From contig NZ_RKHX01000005.1 in the NCBI RefSeq assembly GCF_003755175.1, positions 62,001 through 126,000 of the forward strand: a DNA stretch of 64,000 bases, in the 5' to 3' direction. Below are positions 39,048 to 47,561 of this stretch, piece after piece. Each line of letters opens with the position of its first letter. The stretch's first letter is position 1. The translations under genes were made by a program, and so were the position numbers. The notes beneath the pieces were generated by a model that was not told the DNA's origin, did no database searches, and saw only the letters and a program-made list of their open reading frames with translations. This DNA comes from Cellulomonas sp. PhB150 (GTDB taxonomy: Bacteria > Actinomycetota > Actinomycetes > Actinomycetales > Cellulomonadaceae).

Positions 39048-39887
39048 GTGGCCAATCCCGTCTTCAACAGCAGTCCTGTCTTCCAGGACCCGAATGCCCG
39101 CAAGGGCGCCAACGGCCGTACGGCCGCGCCCGAGTCGACGATCGACGCGGTGACGCTCGAGAAGATGTACGGCAGCCCGAGCGCCACGCCGCGCGAGACG
39201 GGTCGCCTCACGTACGACGACGTGATCATGAAGACCGGCGGGCTGCTCGCGCTGCTCGTCGTCGTGGCCGCCGGCACGTGGGCCATCACGCCCGACTACC
39301 CGTGGCTCTACGTCGTCGGCGCGATCGTCGGCCTCGTCCTCGGCCTGGTCAACTCGTTCCGCCGCGAGCCCAGCCCGCCGCTGATCATCGCCTACACGCT
39401 CGCGCAGGGTGTTTTCGTCGGTGGCATCAGCTACCTGTTCCAGAACTGGGCGGTCCCCGGAACGGTCGACGGCACCGCGCAGCCGATCGTGCTGCAGGCG
39501 GTCATCGCGACCATCGCGACGTTCGCCGCCGCGCTGTTCCTGTTCCGCTCGGGCAAGGTCCGCGTCACGCCCAAGTTCACCAAGTGGCTGCTCATCTCGA
39601 TGGTCGGCTACCTGGTGTTCTCGCTGGTCAACGTGGTCCTGTCGTTCTTCATGACGAGCGACGGCTTCGGGCCGCTGCGCAACGGCGGCTGGGGCATCCT
39701 CGCCGGGCTGTTCGCGGTGGGTCTCGCGTCGGCCTGCCTGATCATGGACTTCGACTCGATCAAGCGCGGCGTCGAGCACGGCGCCCCGGCCAAGTTCGCC
39801 TGGACCGCGGCGTTCGGCCTCATCGTGACGCTCGTCTGGCTGTACCTGGAGTTCCTGCGCCTGTTCGCGATGCTGAACCGCAACTAG
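39048..39887 (+). CDS. Bax inhibitor-1 / YccA family membrane protein
   Basis: The 279-residue protein has about 70 residues of cytoplasmic N terminus, then seven predicted membrane helices. The order and signature (LVNSFRREPSPPLIIAYTLAQGVFVGGISYLF, MDFDSIKRGVEHGAPAKFAWTAAFGLIVTLVWLYLEFLRLFAML) are those of the actinobacterial BI-1/YccA proteins. The eukaryotic and Bacillus members leak calcium across membranes; the role in actinobacteria is unproven. GTG at 39048 is preceded by AGGAG at 7 nt. It is transcribed alone and ends at a strong terminator. Confidence 0.9.
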   Translation: MANPVFNSSPVFQDPNARKGANGRTAAPESTIDAVTLEKMYGSPSATPRETGRLTYDDVIMKTGGLLALLVVVAAGTWAITPDYPWLYVVGAIVGLVLGLVNSFRREPSPPLIIAYTLAQGVFVGGISYLFQNWAVPGTVDGTAQPIVLQAVIATIATFAAALFLFRSGKVRVTPKFTKWLLISMVGYLVFSLVNVVLSFFMTSDGFGPLRNGGWGILAGLFAVGLASACLIMDFDSIKRGVEHGAPAKFAWTAAFGLIVTLVWLYLEFLRLFAMLNRN

Positions 39888-39901
39888 CTCCTGCTCGCTG
39901 A

Positions 39902-39933
39902 GGGCCCCCGGTGCCGTGTTCCCGGGGGCCTTT
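39902..39933 (+). terminator. Intrinsic terminator
   Basis: GGCCCCCGG pairs with CCGGGGGCC across a 10-nt loop and is followed by TTT. Confidence 0.85.
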
Positions 39934-39977
39934 GGCGTGTCCGGGGCGGCCGTCTGGCACGAGCGGCCGATCCGGGC

Positions 39978-39989
39978 GAGGCTGGCCGG
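39978..39989 (+). promoter_or_regulatory. Leaderless promoter of cystathionine beta-synthase
   Basis: GAGGCT is followed by GGCCGG and then GTG, with 6-nt spacing and no ribosome-binding site. Confidence 0.45.
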
Positions 39990-41375
39990 GTGAGATACGC
40001 CGAGCACGTCAGCGAGCTGGTGGGCGGCACGCCGCTGGTCCGCCTGCAGTCCGTCACCGAGGGCTTGTCGGCCACCATCCTGGCCAAGGTCGAGTACCTC
40101 AACCCGGGCGGGTCCGTGAAGGACCGGATCGCGCTCGCGATGATCGAGGCAGCCGAGGAGTCGGGCGAGCTACGGCCGGGCGGCACGATCGTCGAGCCGA
40201 CCAGCGGCAACACGGGAGTCGGCATCGCGCTGGTCGCGCAGCGCAAGGGCTACCGCTGCGTGTTCGTCTGCCCGGACAAGGTCAGCCAGGACAAGCGCGA
40301 CGTGCTGCGTGCCTACGGGGCGGAGGTCGTCGTGACCCCGACCGCGGTGGCTCCCGGCCACCCCGACTCGTACTACTCCGTGTCCGACCGGCTGGTGCGC
40401 GAGATCGAGGGGGCGTGGAAGCCCAACCAGTACGCCAACGCGCACGGCCCGGCGAGCCACTACGCGTCGACCGGCCCCGAGATCTGGGCCGACACGGGCG
40501 GGCGGCTCACGCACCTCGTCGCCGGCGTCGGCACCGGCGGCACCATCACCGGCACGGGCCGCTACCTGCACGACGTCTCGGACGGGCGCGTCGTCGTGGT
40601 CGGGGCGGACCCGCAGGGGTCCGTGTACTCCGGCGGCGACGGACGGCCCTACCTCGTCGAGGGCGTGGGGGAGGACTTCTGGCCGACGGCGTACGACCCG
40701 ACCGTCCCGGACCGGATCGTCGCCGTCTCCGACGCGGACTCCTTCGCCATGACGCGGCGGCTCGCGCGCGAGGAGGCGCTGCTCGTCGGGGGCTCGTGCG
40801 GCATGGCCGTGGAGGCGGCGCTGCGGGTCGCCCGCGAGCTCGAGGACGAGGACCCAGCGGCGGCGGCCCGGGCCGTCATCGTCGTGATCCTGCCCGACGG
40901 CGGGCGCGGCTACCTGTCCAAGATCTTCAACGACTCCTGGATGCGCTCCTACGGGTTCCTGGCGGCCGACGAGGGCGCGACGGTCGCCGACGTCGTGCGG
41001 ACCAAGACCGGCGAGCTGCCCGCGCTGGTGCACACCCACCCGAACGAGACCGTGCGCGACGCGATCGAGATCCTGCACGAGTACGGCGTCTCGCAGATGC
41101 CCGTCGTCGGCGCGGAGCCGCCCGTGAAGATCGGCGAGGTGGCCGGGTCCGTGAGCGAGCGTGTGCTGCTCGACGCGGTGTTCTCCGGCGCGGCTGCGCT
41201 GTCCGACCGCGTCGACCGGCACATGTCGGCGCCCCTGCCCCTGATCGGCTCCGGCGAGTCCGTGACGTCCGCGCGCGCCGCGCTGGAGAAGGACGACGCG
41301 CTCATGGTGGTCGACGACGGGCAGCCCGTCGGGGTGCTGACCCGGCACGACCTGCTCGGCTTCCTCGCGCGCTGA
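39990..41375 (+). CDS. cbs: Cystathionine beta-synthase
   Basis: The 461-residue PLP enzyme condenses serine (or O-acetylserine) with homocysteine to cystathionine in reverse trans-sulfuration. PLP Lys44 lies in NPGGSVKDR, EPTSGNTGVG binds substrate, and VGTGGTITGTGRYL is the phosphate loop. DPQGSVYSGG and PYLVEGVGEDFWP distinguish CBS from plain cysteine synthase. Two CBS domains form residues ~345-455. There is no haem-binding N terminus. A cystathionine gamma-synthase/lyase gene lies 17 kb downstream, so both halves of trans-sulfuration are in the window. Confidence 0.93.
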   Translation: MRYAEHVSELVGGTPLVRLQSVTEGLSATILAKVEYLNPGGSVKDRIALAMIEAAEESGELRPGGTIVEPTSGNTGVGIALVAQRKGYRCVFVCPDKVSQDKRDVLRAYGAEVVVTPTAVAPGHPDSYYSVSDRLVREIEGAWKPNQYANAHGPASHYASTGPEIWADTGGRLTHLVAGVGTGGTITGTGRYLHDVSDGRVVVVGADPQGSVYSGGDGRPYLVEGVGEDFWPTAYDPTVPDRIVAVSDADSFAMTRRLAREEALLVGGSCGMAVEAALRVARELEDEDPAAAARAVIVVILPDGGRGYLSKIFNDSWMRSYGFLAADEGATVADVVRTKTGELPALVHTHPNETVRDAIEILHEYGVSQMPVVGAEPPVKIGEVAGSVSERVLLDAVFSGAAALSDRVDRHMSAPLPLIGSGESVTSARAALEKDDALMVVDDGQPVGVLTRHDLLGFLAR

Positions 41376-41418
41376 CCAGCGCCTATGGTCGGGTCGACCG
41401 CCCGTCCGAAGGAGAACG

Positions 41419-42435
41419 ATGGCCCTGTTCGACCTGCCCCTGCCCGAGCTCGAGCGCTACCTGCCCGCGCTCGACGAACCGGGGGACTTCGACGAGTTCT
41501 GGGCGGCCACGCTGCGCGAGACCCGGACCCACGACCTCGGCCTGACGCTCACCCCCGTCGACGCGGGCCTGACCGCGATCGACGTGCTCGACGTGACGTT
41601 CGCCGGCTTCGCGGGCGACCCCATCAAGGCGTGGCTGACCCGGCCGGCAGGCGTCGCCGAACCGTTGCCCGCAGTGGTCGAGTTCGTCGGCTACGGCGGC
41701 GGGCGCGGCTTCGCGCACGAGCACCTCGCGTGGGCCGCGGCCGGCTACGTCCACCTGCTCATGGACACCCGGGGGCAGGGCTCGACGTGGGGGACCGGGG
41801 GCCACACGCCCGACCCCGCGGGCAGCGGACCCGCAGCGCCGGGCGTCATGACCCGCGGCATCCACGACCCGGGCGAGCACTACTACCGTCGCCTCATCAC
41901 CGACGCCGTCCGCGCCGTCGACGCGGTCCGAGCGGTGCCGGGGGTCGACCCGGCCCGCGTCGCCGTGGCGGGCATCAGCCAGGGTGGCGGGCTCGCGCTC
42001 GCGGTCGCCGGCCTGGCCGACGACCTCGTCGCCGTCATGCCCGACGTGCCGTTCCTGTGCCACTACCGCCGCGCGGTCGCGATCAGCGACGGGATGCCGC
42101 ACAACGAGCTCACGCAGTACCTCGCCGTGCACCGCGACCAGGAGGACCGCGTGTTCCGCACGATGTCGTACCTCGACGGCGTGCACTTCGCCCGCCGCGC
42201 GACCGCGCCCGCGCTGTTCTCGGTCGCCCTGCGCGACGAGACCTGCCCGCCGTCGACCGTGTACGCGGCGTACAACCACTACGCGGGGCTCGGCGCGCGG
42301 CCGGCCACGGACATCGAGGTCTACGCGCACAACGGGCACGAGGGCGGTCAGGGGTTCCAGCTCGACCGTCAGCTGCGCTGGCTGCGAGACCTGCTCGCGG
42401 CCTCCAGCCCCGCGACGAGCCGGTCGACGAGGTAG
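41419..42435 (+). CDS. Acetylxylan esterase / cephalosporin-C deacetylase (CE7)
   Basis: The 338-residue alpha/beta hydrolase removes acetyl groups from xylan fragments or xylo-oligosaccharides. Nucleophile Ser187 lies in AGISQGGG, RGQGSTWG is the CE7 signature after the oxyanion strand, and NGHEGG contains the catalytic His. No signal peptide is seen, so it probably acts inside the cell on imported acetylated oligosaccharides. ATG follows GAAGGAG and a -10-like TATGGT lies at 41384-41389. The last 67 bp overlap the convergent tetR gene. Confidence 0.92.
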   Translation: MALFDLPLPELERYLPALDEPGDFDEFWAATLRETRTHDLGLTLTPVDAGLTAIDVLDVTFAGFAGDPIKAWLTRPAGVAEPLPAVVEFVGYGGGRGFAHEHLAWAAAGYVHLLMDTRGQGSTWGTGGHTPDPAGSGPAAPGVMTRGIHDPGEHYYRRLITDAVRAVDAVRAVPGVDPARVAVAGISQGGGLALAVAGLADDLVAVMPDVPFLCHYRRAVAISDGMPHNELTQYLAVHRDQEDRVFRTMSYLDGVHFARRATAPALFSVALRDETCPPSTVYAAYNHYAGLGARPATDIEVYAHNGHEGGQGFQLDRQLRWLRDLLAASSPATSRSTR

Positions 42436-42959
42436 TCGAAGCTCGCGTCGACGTCCTCGGGCATGCCGAAGCCGCCGTCCATCTCGAGCATCACGAAGCC
42501 GTGCACCGCAGCGCGCACGGCCCGGACGGCGTCGATGCGGTGGGCCTCGGGGACGTCGAGGTGCGCGACGGCCTCGGCGATCAGCCCGACCGCGGCGGCG
42601 CCGGCCCGGCGGATCTCGTCGGCCTCGGGGACGCCCGCCCACGCGCCCTGCGTGGCGAGGTAGCGGCCGGGGCGCGCGCGCCCGTACGCGCGCAGGGCGC
42701 CGGCCATCACGCGCACCGCCTCGGCGCCGGTGCGCTCGCCGCGTGCGTCGGTCAGCAGGGCCGCGACCTCGTCGACGCAGGTCGCCACCACCGCGAGCCG
42801 GAGTGCGGGCAGGCCGGCGACGTGCTTGTAGAGGCTCGGCACGGCGACGCCCGCGCGGGCGGCGACGGCCGCGAGCGTGAGCCCCGGCCAGCCGTCGGTG
42901 TCGACCACCTCGAGCCCGAGCCGGACGACCGCGGCCCGGTCGAGCCCGGCCCTAGGCAC
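42369..42959 (-). CDS. TetR-family repressor
   Basis: The 196-residue protein has a TetR helix-turn-helix at about 10-55 (LTLAAVAARAGVAVPSLYKHVAGLPAL) and a ligand-binding half of the WHG/TetR_C_33 type (RYLATQGAWAGVPEADEIRRAG). The GTG start lies 8 bp inside the end of the upstream hydrolase gene, so the two form an operon. A strong palindrome in front of the hydrolase is the likely operator, meaning the repressor controls its own synthesis along with the enzyme. Its 3' end overlaps the acetylxylan esterase gene on the other strand by 67 bp. Confidence 0.9.
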   Translation of the reverse strand: MPRAGLDRAAVVRLGLEVVDTDGWPGLTLAAVAARAGVAVPSLYKHVAGLPALRLAVVATCVDEVAALLTDARGERTGAEAVRVMAGALRAYGRARPGRYLATQGAWAGVPEADEIRRAGAAAVGLIAEAVAHLDVPEAHRIDAVRAVRAAVHGFVMLEMDGGFGMPEDVDASFDYLVDRLVAGLEAASRSRSQRS

Positions 42960-43815
42960 GCAGCCCGGCCACGAACGCGCCGGCCTCGGCCCGCGGCAGC
43001 TCCGCGAGGAACGCGAGCGTCCGCGGGACCACGACCTCCGGGGCCTGGTGCTGCGGGTAGTGCGCCACGCCCTCGAGCATCACGACGTCCGCGCCGATCG
43101 CGGTGCCGATCCAGGCGCCCTCGGCAGCCGGGTCGGTGAAGTCCGGGTCCAGGGTCCCGACGAACGCGAGCGCGGGGGCCTGCACGTCGGCGACGCGCGC
43201 CTCGACCGGGGCGTGGGTCAGCTGGCGGCACAGCGTGCGGAACTGGCGCAGGTGCGCGGGGTCGGACATCGCCGCACGCAGGTCGGCGACGTGCTCGTCG
43301 AGCCAGGGCGCGGTGCGGCCCTTGTTGAGCGTGCCGCGGTAGTAGCGCGCCCAGACGCGGGCTCCCCAGAGGCGGGCGAACAGCACGGAGTAGGAGGCCC
43401 GGATGATCGCGCGGCTGGTCCGGCTGAGCGTCGGGTCGCGCAGGAACGGGCCGGTCAGGACGAGCCCGGCGACGAGCTCGGGCCGGTCCGCAGCGACGAG
43501 CGCGACGGCGCCCGCGCCCATCGAGTTCCCGACGAGCACCGCGGTGCCGCCCAGGTGCTCGAGCAGGGCCACGACGTCGGAGGCCGTGGCCACGTCGCCG
43601 TGGGTGGCGAACGTGGTGTCGGAGTCGCCGTGGCCGCGCAGGTCCGTGACGGCGACGCGGTAGCCGGCATCGACGAGGGCCGGGGTGGTCGCGCGCCAGG
43701 TGCTGCGCAGGTCCCCCATGCCCGGGACGAGGACGACGAGAGGGCCGTCGGCCGGTCCCTCGACGGTGAACGCGACGCGGCCCTCGGGCCGCTGGAGGTG
43801 CTGGGTGGAGGTCAT
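42952..43815 (-). CDS. Alpha/beta hydrolase
   Basis: The 287-residue hydrolase has the nucleophile elbow VGNSMGAG (Ser98), oxyanion region LVPGMGDLRSTW, DLRGHGDSD typical of the family, a likely acid in GTLDPDFTD, and His in GVAHYPQHQAPE. The fold is like haloalkane dehalogenase or epoxide-hydrolase-type esterases, but the substrate cannot be told. The ATG at 43815 is chosen because a -10-like TAGCTT ends 7 nt upstream. It is the first gene of an operon with tetR and is probably induced by the ligand of that repressor. Confidence 0.85.
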   Translation of the reverse strand: MTSTQHLQRPEGRVAFTVEGPADGPLVVLVPGMGDLRSTWRATTPALVDAGYRVAVTDLRGHGDSDTTFATHGDVATASDVVALLEHLGGTAVLVGNSMGAGAVALVAADRPELVAGLVLTGPFLRDPTLSRTSRAIIRASYSVLFARLWGARVWARYYRGTLNKGRTAPWLDEHVADLRAAMSDPAHLRQFRTLCRQLTHAPVEARVADVQAPALAFVGTLDPDFTDPAAEGAWIGTAIGADVVMLEGVAHYPQHQAPEVVVPRTLAFLAELPRAEAGAFVAGLRA

Positions 43816-43824
43816 GGATGCAAA

Positions 43825-43839
43825 GCTAATGCCATTAGC
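43825..43839. promoter_or_regulatory. TetR operator palindrome
   Basis: GCTAAT-GCC-ATTAGC is a perfect 6-bp inverted repeat with a 3-nt centre. It overlaps the -10-like TAGCTT of the hydrolase-tetR operon (read on the minus strand) and begins 10 bp before the start codon. The AT-rich arms stand out in this GC-rich DNA. Confidence 0.7.
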
Positions 43840-43932
43840 CACAGATGGCAAGAGTGCGCGTTTGTGGGTCCCCTGGGGCACGATGGGTCCGCACCGCATC
43901 GGGTGCACGAGTCGAACCGAGGAGACATCCGC

Positions 43933-44340
43933 ATGTCCGCTGCACTGCCCGAGGTCTCGGGTTCCTACGGCCAGAAGCCCACGCTCGCGTTCCCCGCGGA
44001 CGCCGCGTCCGGCGAGCTCGAGGTCCTGGTCCTGTCCCGCGGCGACGGCGAGCTCGTCGAGGCCGGCGACAACATCGAGGTGCACTACCTCGGCCAGTCC
44101 TGGAACGGCGGGGTGTTCGACAACTCCTACGACCGTGGCGAGTCGATCAGCTTCCCCATCGGCGTCGGCGCCGTCATCGCCGGGTGGGACGAGGGCCTCG
44201 TCGGCCAGCAGGTCGGCTCCCGCGTGCTGCTGTCGATCCCGTCGCACCTGGGCTACGGCGACCGCGGCGTGCCGCAGGCCGGCATCAAGGGCGGCGACGT
44301 CCTGGTCTTCGTCGTGGACGTCGTCGGCACCAGCCGCTGA
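43933..44340 (+). CDS. FKBP-type peptidyl-prolyl cis-trans isomerase
   Basis: The 135-residue protein consists of a single FKBP domain: VHYLGQSWNGGVFDNSYDRGESISFPIGVGAVIAGWDEGLVGQQVGSRVLLSIP, then YGDRGVPQAGIKGGDVLVFVVDVV. The drug-binding residues Y, F, D, V, I and W are at the usual places. It has no signal peptide, so it is a cytoplasmic protein-folding helper. ATG follows GGAGA at 7 nt. It ends at a bidirectional terminator shared with the Ter locus. Confidence 0.95.
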   Translation: MSAALPEVSGSYGQKPTLAFPADAASGELEVLVLSRGDGELVEAGDNIEVHYLGQSWNGGVFDNSYDRGESISFPIGVGAVIAGWDEGLVGQQVGSRVLLSIPSHLGYGDRGVPQAGIKGGDVLVFVVDVVGTSR

Positions 44341-44353
44341 CCCCCTGACGCAC

Positions 44354-44390
44354 GCGAGGCGCGGTACCCGGTCCGGGTGCCGCGCCTCGC
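44354..44390. terminator. Bidirectional terminator
   Basis: GCGAGGCGCGGTACCCG pairs with CGGGTGCCGCGCCTCGC with one mismatch, between the convergent FKBP and TerD-family genes. Confidence 0.85.
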
Positions 44391-44401
44391 TCCTGCTTCG
44401 G

Positions 44402-44980
44402 TCAGAGGACCTGCGCGACCGCGCCGGTCAGGTCCTTGATCGTGCGCCCGTTCGTCTTGACGCCCAGGGCGGTCATCGTCCAGCCGGCCCCGCTGCGCAC
44501 GACCTTGGCCATGATCTGGGCGGTGTGCGCGCCCGAGCCGGACAGGTCGTACCGGGCGACCTCCTGCTCGTTGCTCGAGTCGATGAGGCGGCAGAACGCG
44601 TTCTCGATCGCGCTGAACGACTGGCCCGTGTAGCTGCTGACGACGAAGACCAGCTGCGTCACGGCGGGGTCCACGGCCGCCAGGTCGACGACGATCGACT
44701 CGTCGTCGCCGTCGCCGCGGCCCGTGAGGTTGTCGCCCAGGTGCTGCAGCGCGCCGTCCTTGCTGCGCAGCTGGCTGAACCACACCTGGTCGACGAGCTT
44801 GCCGGAGGAGTCGAACAGCAGGGCCGACGCGTCGAGGTCGACGGACTTCTCCTTGACCTTGCCGAACAGGCCCTTGACCTTCTGCGCGTCCCAGCCGAGG
44901 CCCATGCGGACGCGGGTGAGGCCGCCCCCGTCCGACTTCTGCAGCGAGACGGTCTGACCCTTGCTCAGGCTGATCGACAT
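44402..44980 (-). CDS. TerD-family protein (TerZ/TerA-like)
   Basis: The 192-residue calcium-binding stress protein has MSISLSKGQTVSLQK at the N terminus, [10 protein letters not shown], the acidic calcium loop GDNLTGRGDGDDES and AFCRLIDSSNEQEVARYDL. The C-terminal segment VVRSGAGWTMTALGVKTNGRTIKDL differs from the canonical TerD ending and resembles the TerZ-type branch. TerD-family proteins are linked to tellurite, phage and oxidative stress resistance, but their molecular role is unsettled. ATG has GAAGGGC upstream. It is the last gene of the leftward arm of the Ter locus. Confidence 0.9.
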   Translation of the reverse strand: MSISLSKGQTVSLQKSDGGGLTRVRMGLGWDAQKVKGLFGKVKEKSVDLDASALLFDSSGKLVDQVWFSQLRSKDGALQHLGDNLTGRGDGDDESIVVDLAAVDPAVTQLVFVVSSYTGQSFSAIENAFCRLIDSSNEQEVARYDLSGSGAHTAQIMAKVVRSGAGWTMTALGVKTNGRTIKDLTGAVAQVL

Positions 44981-45020
44981 GACGTGGTGCCCTTCGTCGG
45001 TGGTGCTGCGGGTGCCGGCG

Positions 45021-46100
45021 TCAGCCGACGTGGATGAGGTGGTCCTCGTCGGCGTGCCGACGGTTGCGGACGACCGAGGACGCGAACGCGGCGCCGATGA
45101 ACGCGACGCCGACGAGGCCCGTGACGATCTCGTCGACGTGCACGCCGATGCTCACGAGCAGGATCACGGCGAGCGCGCCGATGGCCCAGTGCGCGCCGTG
45201 CTCGAGGTAGACGTACTCGGCGAGGGTGCCCTTGCGGACCAGGTACACGGTGATCGACCGGACGAACATCGCGCCGATGAAGCCGAGGCCCAGCGCGATG
45301 ATGATCGGGTCGGCGGTGATCGCGAACGCTCCGACGACACCGTCGAACGAGAACGACGCGTCGAGCACCTCGAGGTAGAGGAACAGGAAGAACGCGGCCT
45401 TGCCGGTGGCCTTGGCGACCTCGGTCGGGCCGCCGCTCGAGCTCGTCTCCGCAGCGTCCTCGGCACCTGCGCCCTCGAAGAGGGTGCCGAGCCCGTTGAC
45501 CGCGATGTACGTGATCATGCCGAGCACCCCGGAGACCATGACGACCGCCGGGTCGTCGGCGAGGAGCTCGGCCGCCAGGACGAGCGCGATGCCCGAGATG
45601 ACGACGGAGAGCTGGTCGAGCTTGCCGATCTTGGCCAGCGGCTTCTCGAGCCAGGTCAGCCAGGTGATCTCCCGCTCCTCGAAGATGTAGTTGAGGAACA
45701 GCATGAGCAGGAACATCCCGCCGAACGCCGCGATCTGCGGGTGGGCCTGGTTGAGCAGGTACCCGTAGGTGCCCGGCTCCTCCGGGTCGCCCTTCTCCAT
45801 CGCGAGGTTGAGCGCCTCGATCGGGCCCAGGTCCGCCGTGATGCCGACGATGAGCAGGGGGAACACCAGGCGCATGCCGAAGACGGCGATGATGACGCCG
45901 ATCGTCAGGAAGATCTGCTGCCAGAAGGCGCTCATCCGCTGCAGCACGGTGGCGTTGACCACCGCGTTGTCGAACGACAGGGAGACCTCGAGCACGCCGA
46001 GGATCAGGCAGAGGGCGAAGGCCGACCAGCCGCCGTAGACGTAGGCGACACCGAGCGACACGATCGTGACGCCGATCGACCAGCCGAAGATGCGAAGCAA
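45021..46100 (-). CDS. DUF475 / TerC-like membrane protein
   Basis: The 359-residue protein has about nine membrane helices. EVSLSFDNAVVNATVL and EVLDASFSFDGVVGAF are two copies of the acidic E-x3-SFD motif that TerC-family proteins place inside the membrane, probably to bind metal. These proteins sit beside TerD genes and are thought to export or sense metal ions such as manganese. The start is TTG, 20 nt after a weak ribosome-binding site; no ATG or GTG precedes the conserved LRIFGWSIG. A promoter with TAGAAT and a leader hairpin lie upstream. Confidence 0.88.
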   Translation of the reverse strand: MLRIFGWSIGVTIVSLGVAYVYGGWSAFALCLILGVLEVSLSFDNAVVNATVLQRMSAFWQQIFLTIGVIIAVFGMRLVFPLLIVGITADLGPIEALNLAMEKGDPEEPGTYGYLLNQAHPQIAAFGGMFLLMLFLNYIFEEREITWLTWLEKPLAKIGKLDQLSVVISGIALVLAAELLADDPAVVMVSGVLGMITYIAVNGLGTLFEGAGAEDAAETSSSGGPTEVAKATGKAAFFLFLYLEVLDASFSFDGVVGAFAITADPIIIALGLGFIGAMFVRSITVYLVRKGTLAEYVYLEHGAHWAIGALAVILLVSIGVHVDEIVTGLVGVAFIGAAFASSVVRNRRHADEDHLIHVG

Positions 46101-46125
46101 CGTTGTCTCGTTCCGTCGAGGAGGG

Positions 46126-46148
46126 GCAGCGGTTCGCTGCGGATTCTA
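46126..46148 (-). promoter_or_regulatory. Promoter and leader hairpin of the DUF475 gene
   Basis: TAGAAT (minus strand, 46148-46143) is a near-ideal -10 hexamer. Directly downstream, GCAGCG-AAC-CGCTGC forms a perfect 6-bp hairpin (46140-46126) at the expected RNA 5' end. The leader is only about 35 nt, too short for a known metal riboswitch. Confidence 0.55.
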
Positions 46149-46160
46149 GGTGAACCCGCC

Positions 46161-46739
46161 TCAGCCGACGTTGACCCCGAAGTCCCGGACGATGCCGAGC
46201 AGCCCGGTGTCGTACCCCTGGCCGACCGCGCGGAACTTCCACTCGGCGCCGTAGCGGTACACCTCGCCGAAGATCATCGCGGTCTCGGTCGACGCGTCCT
46301 CGGTCAGGTCGTAGCGCGCGATCTCCTGGCCGTCGGCCTGGTTGACGATCCGGATGAACGCGTTGCGGACCTGCCCGAAGCTCTGGTGACGCGCCTCGGC
46401 GTCGTGGATCGAGACCGGGAAGACGATCCGGTCGACGTCCGGGGACATCCGTGCGAGGTCGAGCTTGACCGACTCGTCGTCGCCCTCGCCCTCGCCCGTG
46501 CGGTTGTCACCGGTGTGCTCGACGGTCCCGTCGGGGGAGGCGAGCTGGTTGTAGAAGATGAAGTGCGCGTCCGACAGGACCTTGCCGCTCGCCCCGAGCA
46601 GGAGCGCGCTCGCGTCGAGGTCGAAGTCCTGCCCGCTCGTCGTGCGGGCGTCCCAGCCCAGGCCGACGAGGACGGCGGTGAGGTTGGGCGCCTCCTTGCT
46701 CAGGGAGACGTTCCCTCCCTTGGCCAGCGTGATGCTCAC
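46161..46739 (-). CDS. terD: TerD-family calcium-binding protein
   Basis: A 192-residue canonical TerD/Ter[34 protein letters not shown], the calcium loop [31 protein letters not shown], and the ending [18 protein letters not shown]. The GTG start lies 28 nt after the stop of a closely similar terD gene, with which it is probably co-transcribed. The similarity of the two over their whole length points to gene duplication. Both would bind calcium and may form the membrane-associated TerD/TerC assembly. Confidence 0.94.
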   Translation of the reverse strand: MSITLAKGGNVSLSKEAPNLTAVLVGLGWDARTTSGQDFDLDASALLLGASGKVLSDAHFIFYNQLASPDGTVEHTGDNRTGEGEGDDESVKLDLARMSPDVDRIVFPVSIHDAEARHQSFGQVRNAFIRIVNQADGQEIARYDLTEDASTETAMIFGEVYRYGAEWKFRAVGQGYDTGLLGIVRDFGVNVG

Positions 46740-46767
46740 GGTGCGTGCCTTTCCGCTCGTCGCAGGA

Positions 46768-47343
46768 TCAGAGGGTGACGCCGAAGTCGCGGGCGATGCC
46801 CGCCAGGCCCGAGGCGTAGCCCTGGCCCACGGCGCGGAACTTCCACTCGCTGCCGTTGCGGTAGAGCTCGCCGAAGACCATCGCGGTCTCGGTCGACGCG
46901 TCCTCCGACAGGTCGTAGCGCGCGATCTCGCCGCTGCCGTCGCCGTTGATCACGCGGATGAACGCGTTGCGGACCTGACCGAAGCTCTGGCCGCGCGAGT
47001 CGGCGTCGTAGATCGAGACGGGGAAGACGATCTTGTCGACCTCGGCGGGGACGACCGACAGGTCGACCTTGACCTGCTCGTCGTCGCCCTCGCCCTCGCC
47101 CGTGAGGTTGTCGCCCAGGTGCTCGACCGAGCCGTCCGGGCTCTTGAGGTTGTTGAAGAACACGAAGTGCTGGTCCGTGGGCACCTTGCCGCCGGCGTCG
47201 AGCAGGAGGGCCGACGCGTCGAGGTCGAAGTCGGCGCCCGTCGTCGTGCGCAGGTCCCAGCCGAGACCGACGACGACGGAAGTCAGGCCGGGGGCCGCCT
47301 TCGTGAGGCTGACGTTCCCACCCTTGGAGAGGCTGACGCTCAT
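46768..47343 (-). CDS. terD: TerD-family calcium-binding protein
   Basis: A 191-residue canonical TerD, the first gene of the leftward arm: [31 protein letters not shown], calcium loop [48 protein letters not shown] has an ideal ribosome-binding site AGGAGG at 4 nt. A -10-like TACGGT at 47431-47426 (minus strand) lies in the 218-bp region shared with the divergent telA gene, so the two arms may be co-regulated. Confidence 0.95.
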   Translation of the reverse strand: MSVSLSKGGNVSLTKAAPGLTSVVVGLGWDLRTTTGADFDLDASALLLDAGGKVPTDQHFVFFNNLKSPDGSVEHLGDNLTGEGEGDDEQVKVDLSVVPAEVDKIVFPVSIYDADSRGQSFGQVRNAFIRVINGDGSGEIARYDLSEDASTETAMVFGELYRNGSEWKFRAVGQGYASGLAGIARDFGVTL

Positions 47344-47561
47344 GTGTCCTCCTGGACTCAGCGACGAGGGCGTGTCCCCCGTCGTCGGGGCGCGGCCGTC
47401 CTGGCACGCGCGTGGTGCTACCCCCACCGTATTCATCCCGACGCGCCTTCGCGGTCGAACTTCGCTCTCAGCGTGCAAGCCGATCGGGTGAGCGAGCCCG
47501 CGCGTGCGCGGAGGGCTCTAGCATCGAGGGTGGAACCACCCCATCGTTCTGGAGGCCACAG

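Noticed and set aside
46101..46160. yybP-ykoY manganese riboswitch before the TerC-like gene
   Set aside because: The leader from the predicted start is about 35 nt, and no conserved riboswitch loops could be found.
46161..47343. The two adjacent terD genes as an assembly duplication
   Set aside because: They differ at many residues and codons along their length (for example calcium loops [14 protein letters not shown] and [14 protein letters not shown]), so they are true paralogues.
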